This document shows, one piece after another, positions 25,214-31,859 of a DNA stretch of 35,004 nucleotides. The notes beneath the pieces were generated by a model that saw nothing but the letters and a program-made list of their open reading frames with translations, ran no database searches and had not been told where the DNA came from. The position numbers were made by a program, and so were the translations under genes. Position 1 is the first letter of the stretch; every line of letters starts with the position of its first letter. The DNA is from a bacterium. GTDB taxonomy: Bacteria; UBP14; UBA6098. The stretch is from positions 1 to 35,004 of the forward strand of contig JAGLDC010000033.1 in assembly GCA_023145965.1 (NCBI GenBank), given 5' to 3'.

Positions 25214-25218
25214 CTATC

Positions 25219-26085
25219 CTATTTATCAGGGTAATATCCTGCACCGACGACATATACTATATCTCCAAAAGGTGCCTTTTTTAAAAATACTCGCTTGGTG
25301 TTTACCTTACCGTTGTTGGGACGTGGCCATTTATATTCATACCAAAGCTCATCTTGTTCAACTAAAAGTCCCAGCTCCTCTTTGACAAAAAGTTTGCCAT
25401 CGGCATCCGTAAGGTCGATTATATTCTTCCCTTCCAAGCCAGGGTTCAATGGATTTAATATTTCATTGCCCTTCATATCTTTAATGAAGACATAGCTGTT
25501 CAGGAAAATAAACTCGCCATTTTGGTCGGATATTTCATCGAAGGCCTCAGGGCCGTTAGCTACAATCAGATCCACCGCCCTGATAACAATATCCTTAATA
25601 AAAGCCGGCTCACAGGGCATATCATATTTCCCGCTACCAACAAGATAAGCGTTGCCTTCAAGGGTTATAGCTTTTGCAATGTAGGTTGTTTTCCATGTTG
25701 GAATCTCATCGTTGGGTTTGGGCCATCTATAATGAACCCATCCGGCGCCAACATTGGCTCTCTCAATAAAAAGCTTACCAATGGGCCTCCCATCGACATC
25801 CTCGAGGTCTATCATATTCTGGCCCTCACCGGCAACATCTGGAGGATAGACATAGCGCATCCCATTGAGCCCCCATACAAAAATATAATCGTCGCCTTTA
25901 AACCACTCAGAATTTTCTTCTCTAAATCGAGTAAAAACCGAAGTTCCTTCGCTTTGAATTAATTGAACCGCTTTCTCGACAAACTTAACCAATTCTTTTG
26001 TTTGTTGATGTTCATATTCGACCTCGGTCGACAGAACAGATAAAACCATTAAGAGCGAAACAACGATACTGATGACCAAGCGCAT
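25219..26085 (-). CDS. Secreted protein with two tandem Cache-like domains
   Basis: A 288-aa protein. ATG 26085 is chosen because AAGGAGG sits just before it; an in-frame ATG at 26124 lacks an SD and would spoil the signal peptide MRLVISIVVSLLMVLSVLST. Two repeats follow: about 30-155 (KFVEKAVQLIQSEG, DDYIFVWGLNGMRYVYPPDV, GQNMIDLEDVDGRPI, WVHYRWPKPND, YLVGSGKYDM) and about 162-288 (IVIRAVDLIVANG, NSYVFIKDMKGNEILNPLNP, GKNIIDLTDADGKLF, WYEYKWPRPNN, VYVVGAGYYPDK). These match single-Cache (Cache_2-like) extracellular sensor domains, which bind small ligands in receptors. No transmembrane output module is present, so it is probably periplasmic, perhaps a binding protein for another receptor. 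Confidence 0.8.
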   Translation of the reverse strand: MRLVISIVVSLLMVLSVLSTEVEYEHQQTKELVKFVEKAVQLIQSEGTSVFTRFREENSEWFKGDDYIFVWGLNGMRYVYPPDVAGEGQNMIDLEDVDGRPIGKLFIERANVGAGWVHYRWPKPNDEIPTWKTTYIAKAITLEGNAYLVGSGKYDMPCEPAFIKDIVIRAVDLIVANGPEAFDEISDQNGEFIFLNSYVFIKDMKGNEILNPLNPGLEGKNIIDLTDADGKLFVKEELGLLVEQDELWYEYKWPRPNNGKVNTKRVFLKKAPFGDIVYVVGAGYYPDK

Positions 26086-26122
26086 TTCTTCCTCCTTAGT
26101 TCTAAACATATTGCATACAAAC

Positions 26123-26150
26123 AATTTAGCCTTTTAAAGGATGCGTGCAA
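26123..26150 (-). promoter_or_regulatory. Promoter of the tandem-Cache gene
   Basis: Minus strand TTGCAC (26145-26150), 16 bp, TAAATT (26123-26128). Start near 26116, giving a leader of about 30 nt to ATG 26085. Confidence 0.5.
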
Positions 26151-26232
26151 ACACTTTTTTCCTTTGCATATATGTCGTTTAATAACCCTAAATTTGATTT
26201 TAGAAAGAATGAAACAAAAACTCTTTTAGATA

Positions 26233-26260
26233 TTGACAAATTCTAGTTTATAAATATTAT
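26233..26260 (+). promoter_or_regulatory. Promoter of the structured RNA
   Basis: TTGACA (26233-26238), 16 bp, TATTAT (26255-26260). The expected start at about 26266 coincides with the 5' side of the RNA's closing stem (26264-26275), which supports the boundaries. Confidence 0.75.
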
Positions 26261-26263
26261 GAC

Positions 26264-26502
26264 TTGATCTTCGATAACGTTCTTTTCGGTATTTGCCCTA
26301 CTCCTAAACGCTTAATAGCGTTAACGCCGTTGGAAAATGCGGGATTAGTGAGTGCCGCTTTTTGGGGTTCATCGTTGTATTTCCCCTCCTTTCCCCAGCG
26401 ATGGCCCCACTCCGACGGTTTAGGAGCTTTTTCCCTTCATTTTCTGCCCCTGGATCGAAGATTAAAATCTCACTTAAAAGCGCCGCTCTTGCGGCGCTTT
26501 TT
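26264..26502 (+). ncRNA. Structured non-coding RNA with long-range helices and an anti-Shine-Dalgarno loop; family not recognised
   Basis: No convincing ORF lies here, but helices nest cleanly. P1 26264-26275 with 26454-26465 (12 bp, one G-U). P2 26301-26309 CTCCTAAAC with 26418-26426 GTTTAGGAG (9 bp). A small hairpin at 26307-26323 uses AACGC/GCGTT and partly competes with P2. P3 26327-26333 CCGTTGG with 26412-26418 CCGACGG (one G-U). P4 26334-26342 with 26355-26363 (AAAAtGCGG/CCGCtTTTT). P5 26364-26374 with 26399-26408 (GGGG/CCCC and CATCG/CGATG). The P5 loop (26375-26398) is C/T-rich and contains CCTCCTTT at 26385-26392, identical to the 16S rRNA anti-SD. Between P1 and P2 is a large 25x27-nt bubble. 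A strong promoter precedes it and a terminator ends it. A closing stem plus bubble recalls 6S RNA, but the branched apical part does not; tmRNA, RNase P and SRP motifs were not seen. Confidence 0.75.
26476..26502 (+). terminator. Intrinsic terminator of the structured RNA
   Basis: AAAAGCGCCGC - TCTT - GCGGCGCTTTTT: seven G-C pairs plus A-T extension and a T run. No plus-strand protein gene precedes it within 1.7 kb, and the upstream protein genes 24706-26085 run the other way, so it must serve the RNA unit starting near 26266. Confidence 0.93.
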
Positions 26503-26508
26503 ATTTAT

Positions 26509-26537
26509 TTGATTTTCTTTTAAATGTGCTATATAAT
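26509..26537 (+). promoter_or_regulatory. Promoter of the serpin gene
   Basis: TTGATT (26509-26514), 17 bp, TATAAT (26532-26537), directly after the RNA terminator. Leader about 60 nt to ATG 26602, with GGAG seven bases upstream of the ATG. Confidence 0.65.
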
Positions 26538-26601
26538 ATAAAATTAAAGCCTCGCTGTTAGTTATGAAATTTCGCTAATATCTTTATATGGATGGAGAAA
26601 T

Positions 26602-27810
26602 ATGTATAGAATCTCAAGCCTAATATTTGTTTTGGTTTTCGCTTTAATTTCAGTTTTGAATGCCGGGTCGAAATCGCCCGAAAAAACTGATGTCATAATA
26701 ATTCCATCGCTCATCGAGGGCAATAATTTGTTCGCCTCCGAGATGTATAAGCAACTTGCAACCGAAGAAGGCAACATCTTTTTTTCGCCTTATAGCATCT
26801 CGTCGGCAATGGCAATGACCTATGGCGGCGCAAAGGGTAATACCGCAATCGAGATAACCTCAGCACTGAATTTTTACCTCGAAAACGACATACATCCTGC
26901 CTTCGGCAACCTCCAAAACCAGCTACAAACAACCGCTAAAACCTCCGGAATAAAACTCGATATAGCCAACGCCCTTTGCCTCACCGGCGGCGATGTTGAA
27001 AGTAGTTATAAATCTCTCCTTGAAAAATACTACTTTGCCGAGGTTTTCAAAGGCGACCTTAAAAAAATTAATTCTTGGGTTAAGGATAAAACCGAGGACA
27101 AAATCGAAAAAATCCTCGACAAGCTCGATGCTAACTCTGTGTGTGTAATTCTGAACGCAATTTATTTCAAAGGAACATGGAACAACTCATTTAAAAAAGA
27201 ATATACATACGATTCAGAATTTTATACCTCTGATGAATCTAGCGTTCCGGTGAAACTTATGTATCAAAATGAGCAATTTAAGCTTGTCGATATGTCAAAT
27301 TATCGTGCGCTGGAATTACCTTACAGCGAAAATGCTATGTCTATGGTCATCCTCCTACCCGAGGAGATCGGCGGTCTTACAAAACTCGAAAAAAAGCTCG
27401 ATTTGAAAGAGTGCCTATCTAAATTGGATGCCGAGAAACCCAAGGATGTGAAGGTTTATATTCCAAAATTCAAACTCGAAACTTCCTACAGTCTTATTCC
27501 TGCTTTTCAACAGCTTGGCATGGTCGATGCGTTTAAACCAGATGTTGCGGATTTCAGCGGTATGGGTTGGCCCAAAGGCGATTTATGGATATCGCAGATT
27601 ATGCATAAAGCCATTGTCGAAGTCAGCGAGGAGGGCACCGAAGCCGCTGCAGCTACTGCTGTTGAAATGGTTACAAAGGCGGTTTACCATGATACAACCC
27701 CCGTTTTCCGTGTTGATCATCCGATTATTTTCATTATTCGAGACAACCAAACCGGGAGTATCCTTTTCATAGGAAGGCTAGTCGAACCAAGCTATGAGGA
27801 TAAAAAATAA
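26602..27810 (+). CDS. Secreted serpin (serine/cysteine protease inhibitor family)
   Basis: A 402-aa protein: signal peptide (MYRISSLIFVLVFALISVLNA, about 21 aa) followed by a full serpin fold. Motifs: NIFFSPYSISSAMAMTYGGA, NAIYFKGTWNNSF, ELPYSENAMSMVILLPEE, IMHKAIVEVSEEGTEAAAAT (breach and hinge) and the C-terminal HPIIFIIRDNQTGSILFIGR. The hinge EEGTEAAAAT (343-352) has the small residues needed for loop insertion, so it should be inhibitory. Counting from P14 T346 puts P1 at K359, suggesting trypsin-like targets, but the loop is a few residues longer on the primed side than in antitrypsin, so P1 could differ. Bacterial serpins are uncommon. It may protect the cell from its own or foreign proteases. 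Confidence 0.95.
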   Translation: MYRISSLIFVLVFALISVLNAGSKSPEKTDVIIIPSLIEGNNLFASEMYKQLATEEGNIFFSPYSISSAMAMTYGGAKGNTAIEITSALNFYLENDIHPAFGNLQNQLQTTAKTSGIKLDIANALCLTGGDVESSYKSLLEKYYFAEVFKGDLKKINSWVKDKTEDKIEKILDKLDANSVCVILNAIYFKGTWNNSFKKEYTYDSEFYTSDESSVPVKLMYQNEQFKLVDMSNYRALELPYSENAMSMVILLPEEIGGLTKLEKKLDLKECLSKLDAEKPKDVKVYIPKFKLETSYSLIPAFQQLGMVDAFKPDVADFSGMGWPKGDLWISQIMHKAIVEVSEEGTEAAAATAVEMVTKAVYHDTTPVFRVDHPIIFIIRDNQTGSILFIGRLVEPSYEDKK

Positions 27811-27868
27811 GAAGCGAAGTGTATCATGTATTGAATTTTTGAGCCTTCGCTGGCATTAAACTTAAGAA

Positions 27869-27881
27869 CACAACGGTTGTG
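27869..27881. other. 13-bp palindrome upstream of the dnaJ-like gene
   Basis: CACAACGGTTGTG, 60 nt before ATG 27942. It could be a repressor site; it does not match CIRCE and no clear promoter overlaps it. Single occurrence, so weak. Confidence 0.25.
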
Positions 27882-27941
27882 CACCCGAAAACAACCCGGA
27901 AATCACAAAAATAATTGGTTTAACTAAATTGCATTAAAAAT

Positions 27942-28856
27942 ATGGACCCAAGTAAAAATTATTATACAATTTTATCTCTAAAAAAAGATGCCTCCGAAGC
28001 CGATATAAAAAAGGCCTTCCATCGTCTTGCAAAAGAGTTCCATCCTGACCTTAACCCCGACAAACCTGAAGCCGAGGCGCGCTTTAAAGAGATTAATGAG
28101 GCATATGACGTTCTTTCCGATTCAAAAAAGCGAGCTGAATATGACCAAATTCAAAAATACGGCGCTGGCTTTAACGCCCCTCCAGGGGCCGGTGGAAGAC
28201 ACCCTCGGAGTAATGGGACTGTTTTTGATGGTAACCTAGAAGACCTTTTCGGGGGAGCAAGAGGTAATCTAGGTGATATTTTCTCCCAATTTTTCAATAT
28301 GGGCGGAGGCAAAAAAAGGCGTAATTATGCCCAAAAAGGACAAGATTTCAAGGCAAGCGTCAAAGTGCCGTTCAAGACAGCAGTTAATGGCGGAAAAAGC
28401 AGGGTGCAGTTCGGGATTCCGGGAAAGGGACAAAAAACTATCGAGATAAACATTCCCACCGGGATTAGAAACGGCGGCAAAATACGCCTTCGCGGATTAG
28501 GTGCGCCTGGAATCAACGGGGGAGCTGCGGGAGACCTTATTGTCATTGTGCAAGTTGCTACTGACTCCTTTTTCCGAAGAGAAGGCAACGATATTTACGC
28601 AGACATCACAATCGGTTTAAAAATAGCAATCGAAGGCGCAAAAATACTCGTGCGTGTGCCTAGTGGAGAAAAAGTAAAACTCACTATTCCCCCCGGAACC
28701 CAACCCGGCACAAAATTTCGTATCCCAGAGAGAGGTATCGTTTCAAAAGCAAAAAAAGGGGATTTCTTTATCGTTGTTAATGTCAAAATCCCAGAAAAAC
28801 TCGATAATAAATCAAAAGAACTTTTTGAAAAATTTGTAAAAAAGGCCGGTTTATGA
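27942..28856 (+). CDS. DnaJ/CbpA-like J-domain co-chaperone without zinc finger
   Basis: A 304-aa type B Hsp40. The J domain at 1-70 (NYYTILSLKKDASEADIKKA) has HPD at 34-36, then a Gly-rich linker about 75-130, then two beta-sandwich substrate-binding domains (GQDFKASVKVPFKTAVNGGK, TIEINIPTGIRNGGKIRLRG, GDLIVIVQVATDSFFRREGN, LTIPPGTQPGTKFRIPERGI). The CxxCxGxG zinc repeats of DnaJ are absent. It stimulates Hsp70 (DnaK) ATPase and delivers substrates. The stop overlaps the next gene's start by 4 nt, tying it to an exported protein. No heat-shock promoter or CIRCE is visible. Confidence 0.9.
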   Translation: MDPSKNYYTILSLKKDASEADIKKAFHRLAKEFHPDLNPDKPEAEARFKEINEAYDVLSDSKKRAEYDQIQKYGAGFNAPPGAGGRHPRSNGTVFDGNLEDLFGGARGNLGDIFSQFFNMGGGKKRRNYAQKGQDFKASVKVPFKTAVNGGKSRVQFGIPGKGQKTIEINIPTGIRNGGKIRLRGLGAPGINGGAAGDLIVIVQVATDSFFRREGNDIYADITIGLKIAIEGAKILVRVPSGEKVKLTIPPGTQPGTKFRIPERGIVSKAKKGDFFIVVNVKIPEKLDNKSKELFEKFVKKAGL

Positions 28857-29773
28857 AATCGAATAATATTATCAAATTATTATTCTTATTAATTATTGCT
28901 TTTAATATCACATCGGCGAAAGTGATGGAGCCTATCGATTCGATGCGCGATGCAATTAAATTTATCTGGCTTCAACCTTCAGAGCCTTTCATGATGGGCG
29001 AGACCATGTTTTTTGAAGTTTATGCCGAGAACATCGCCACGGATAGCGCGGTGGTTTATGATCTCGATCCCGCATCGGTGCGCATGGACAGTATCGAACC
29101 CTTCGTTATGGTTCGAGCTTATGAACAACACCCATACGACACCCTTGCCCCCGGAGATACTGTTCATTATCGCTATATTCTCTCCGATGGCCCAAATTGG
29201 CTCTATGACCCATACCGCGAAATTCGCTCTTATGCCTCTGAGGTAGGTCTTTCATGCATTCCCTCCGGTGAATACCATTTAGTTTACCGCAAGAGGTGGA
29301 GCGAATCGGATTCCATCAGTTTTATAATAGTCGAACCACCGGAAACCGAACGAGCACTTGTGGACAGCCTGGCAGAGATGTATGTAGCATATCAGGTCGG
29401 GCGCAAGGAAGATGCTGTCGCCTTAGGATTTAAACTCGCGGAGATGTCCACGGGGTCACCATATACTGCTCGCGGTCTTATTTTTGCACGCGGAGTAGCA
29501 TGGGAAATTAACGATTGCAAGAATGCCCTCACCCTCGATTCTATGTTCTGGGATTATTTTGGGGAACCTTCGGTTAGATATAGATTCCTGCCTCACCCCG
29601 GTATTTTGCGAGCAACTGCTGGGATTCTGGGCAAATGTGCAGGGAAAACTGAGCAATTAAATTATATCGACCGCCTCGCGAACCGTTTTGGGGACGCAAA
29701 GTTGAAAAAGGAACTAGATTATTATAGAAACGCATTTCAGGGCAAGGTCGAATGCCCGACATGCCCAAAATAA
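28853..29773 (+). CDS. Exported protein of unknown function
   Basis: A 306-aa protein with a signal peptide (MKSNNIIKLLFLLIIAFNIT, cleavage near residue 22). The first half is Ig-like: FIWLQPSEPFMMGETMFFEV, APGDTVHYRYILSDG and PSGEYHLVYRKRWSESDSIS suggest a CARDB/transglutaminase-type beta-sandwich. The second half (about 165-295) is helical, with a TPR-like look (LVDSLAEMYVAYQVGRKEDA, ARGLIFARGVAWEINDCKNA). It ends CPTCPK, a lone CxxC. ATGA overlap with the dnaJ-like gene indicates coupled expression. The stop abuts the proS stop on the other strand with no gap. I do not recognise the family. Confidence 0.75.
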   Translation: MKSNNIIKLLFLLIIAFNITSAKVMEPIDSMRDAIKFIWLQPSEPFMMGETMFFEVYAENIATDSAVVYDLDPASVRMDSIEPFVMVRAYEQHPYDTLAPGDTVHYRYILSDGPNWLYDPYREIRSYASEVGLSCIPSGEYHLVYRKRWSESDSISFIIVEPPETERALVDSLAEMYVAYQVGRKEDAVALGFKLAEMSTGSPYTARGLIFARGVAWEINDCKNALTLDSMFWDYFGEPSVRYRFLPHPGILRATAGILGKCAGKTEQLNYIDRLANRFGDAKLKKELDYYRNAFQGKVECPTCPK

Positions 29774-31486
29774 CTAATCTATTAACTCTTCGAAAAGCCT
29801 CTCCCAAAGACTGATTATTTCGTTGATAGCGTCTTCGATGGAAACCTCGGCTGTTGTTTTCGTTCTTCGGTTAAATATTTCTATCATGCCATTCTTCACG
29901 CCTTTACCGACAGTCACTCTAATCGGTGCACCGATAAGATCGGCATCTTTGAATTTAACTCCAGCTCGAAGGTCTCTGTCGTCGAGTAGGACATCGATTC
30001 CTTCGTCGATAAGCTCTTCATAGATCGCTGTCGCGACCGTCATGATCTTTTCATCGGAGATATTCACCGGTGTAATAATTACTTCAAACGGCGCTATTGT
30101 TATCGGCCAAGAAATTCCATCTTTATCAGCATAAAGCTCTATCGCCGCAGCGAGAATTCGTCCAATACCAATACCGTAACTTCCCATCTGAATTGGCTTT
30201 GCATTGCCTTCTTCGTCGAGGAATGTCGCTCCCATGGGTTTGGAGTATTTAGTGCCAAGTTTAAATATATGGCCTATTTCAATGGTTCTGATAAGCTTGA
30301 GAGCTTTACCGCAATTCTTGCAGAGATCGCCTTCGGCCACCATGCGTAAATCGGTTTTGCGGAATTGGTTGATATCGGCTAATTTATAACCAACAAGATG
30401 GTAATCGACCTCGTTGGCACCAGTTGCAAATGGCATATCATCATCGAGCGCTGAATCTACGAGAATATCTATTTTTGATTGAAAATTTATAGGCCCTAAA
30501 AAGCCGATAGGTAAACCGGCAATCTTGAGAACTTCTTCTGCTTCTGCCGGACGAATAACCTCTCCAGCTGCTATTTGGAGTTTTTCCTCAGAAAGCTCAT
30601 GATCGCCGCGAAGACATGCCATTACTTGTCTCCCCGATTGCGTAATATAGATGAGTGACTTAACGAGCTGCCCTTTCGGCAATTCTAAAAATTCTGATAC
30701 CTGTTCGATAGTTTTTTGATTTAGCGTATGAATTTTTGCTTTCTCCAAAGGCTTCCAATTCACTACAGATGGCACCGATTCAGCAACTTCGAGGTTCTGA
30801 GCGAAGCCGCATTCGCAGGTTGCTATGATATCTTCACCGGAATCCGATGGTACCATAAATTCCTCCGAACCTGTCCCACCCATCAGACCACTTGATGCTC
30901 CCACGACGAAGTATTTAATTCCGCAACGTTTGAATATCCGCCGGTATGCTTTATTATGTAGCTGATAAGCTTCGTCCAACTGGGCTTCATCTGAGCAAAG
31001 CGTATATGAGTCTTTCATCAAGAATTCGCGGACACGAAGTATCCCTGAACGCGGGCGCGGTTCGTCGCGGAACTTATTCTGTATTTGATACCATATCTGT
31101 GGTAGTTCTTTATAGCTTCGTATCTCCCCACGCACGAGATCTGTAATGATTTCCTCGTGTGTGGGAGCAAGAACGAAACTTGTGCCACGGCGGTCTTTGA
31201 AGTGATACATTATCTCACCCATGTCGGTGTCTCTACCGGTTTCCGCCCAAAGCTCGACAGGGGTAGTCGATGGCATGAATATTTCTTGCCCGCCTATCTC
31301 ATCCATTTCCTCGCGTATTATATCCATCACGCGGGTCATCGAGCGCCACCCAAGTGGCAGATAGGTGTATATACCCGCCGAAAGTTGGCGTATAAGCCCA
31401 GCGCGAAGCATAAGGATATGCGATTTTACCTGCGCATCGGCAGGGGTTTCTTTAAGAGTCGGGATAAAGGCCTTTGACCAGAGCAT
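29774..31486 (-). CDS. proS: Prolyl-tRNA synthetase
   Basis: A 570-aa bacterial-type ProRS starting MLWSKAFIPTLKETPADAQV. Class II motif 1 is GIYTYLPLGWRSMTRVMDII, motif 2 NKFRDEPRPRSGILRVREF (FRDE at 139-142) and motif 3 GIGIGRILAAAIE. Between them, about 220-400, is the YbaK-like editing insertion (KGQLVKSLIYIT, VMACLRGDHELSEEKLQIA, FLGPINF) that removes misacylated alanine. A C-terminal anticodon-binding domain follows (FEVIITPVNISDEKIMTVAT, DVLLDDRDLRAGVKFKDADL, IGAPIRVTVGKG). Length and order are normal. Its stop directly abuts the stop of the convergent upstream gene. Confidence 0.97.
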   Translation of the reverse strand: MLWSKAFIPTLKETPADAQVKSHILMLRAGLIRQLSAGIYTYLPLGWRSMTRVMDIIREEMDEIGGQEIFMPSTTPVELWAETGRDTDMGEIMYHFKDRRGTSFVLAPTHEEIITDLVRGEIRSYKELPQIWYQIQNKFRDEPRPRSGILRVREFLMKDSYTLCSDEAQLDEAYQLHNKAYRRIFKRCGIKYFVVGASSGLMGGTGSEEFMVPSDSGEDIIATCECGFAQNLEVAESVPSVVNWKPLEKAKIHTLNQKTIEQVSEFLELPKGQLVKSLIYITQSGRQVMACLRGDHELSEEKLQIAAGEVIRPAEAEEVLKIAGLPIGFLGPINFQSKIDILVDSALDDDMPFATGANEVDYHLVGYKLADINQFRKTDLRMVAEGDLCKNCGKALKLIRTIEIGHIFKLGTKYSKPMGATFLDEEGNAKPIQMGSYGIGIGRILAAAIELYADKDGISWPITIAPFEVIITPVNISDEKIMTVATAIYEELIDEGIDVLLDDRDLRAGVKFKDADLIGAPIRVTVGKGVKNGMIEIFNRRTKTTAEVSIEDAINEIISLWERLFEELID

Positions 31487-31520
31487 AATTCTTTCCTAAC
31501 GTGGCGTTAATTTTGAGGCA

Positions 31521-31549
31521 AAGATATAGAAAAAAGTTGGTTTTTGCAA
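31521..31549 (-). promoter_or_regulatory. Promoter of proS
   Basis: Minus strand TTGCAA (31544-31549), 17 bp, TATCTT (31521-31526), with TTTG completing a TAnnTTTG -10 like that of Bacteroidetes promoters. Leader about 30 nt. Confidence 0.55.
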
Positions 31550-31859
31550 GAGGTTCGTTAAAGAAGAATTACCGCTTCGATAAGGGCCGGCACGCTCCGT
31601 GCGTGTGGCACATTTTGCTATTATTTCGATTTTCTTTTTTGCACGGACTCCCAAATTTTCCCTACCACATCCCTCGCGCCAACCCACTTTTTATAAGGTT
31701 TATAATTTTATCATTTGGTTATAAACACATTTTATTTATAAATAACCCAAATTTTCATGAACAATACTTAGGATTTAATCAGCGATATACGATCTTGCTA
31801 AAAACCTGTATATAATTATATTGAAAATACTGCATTTACACATAATAAAGGAGGCTCGC
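31550..31859. other. Intergenic region with one small GC hairpin
   Basis: AT-rich gap between the divergent proS and repeat-protein genes. It contains an isolated hairpin at 31586-31609 (GCC..CACGC / GCGTG.GGC) and a TATAAT at 31811-31816 with no matching -35. The SD AAAGGAGG for GTG 31860 lies at the end. No RNA gene, repeat array or extra ORF was recognised. Confidence 0.5.

Noticed and set aside
26264-26512. An 82-codon open frame (TTG start) across the structured RNA
   Set aside because: It has no SD, starts at the presumed transcript 5' end, reads through the terminator hairpin, and its translation resembles no protein; nested base pairing explains the region better.
27811-27941. CIRCE or heat-shock operator before the dnaJ-like gene
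   Set aside because: No TTAGCACTC/GAGTGCTAA pair is present; only a short palindrome, CACAACGGTTGTG, was found.
31606-31620. Sigma-54-like TGGCAC...TTGCT
   Set aside because: The GG and GC elements are 8 bp apart instead of the required 10, so it cannot be a functional -24/-12 promoter.
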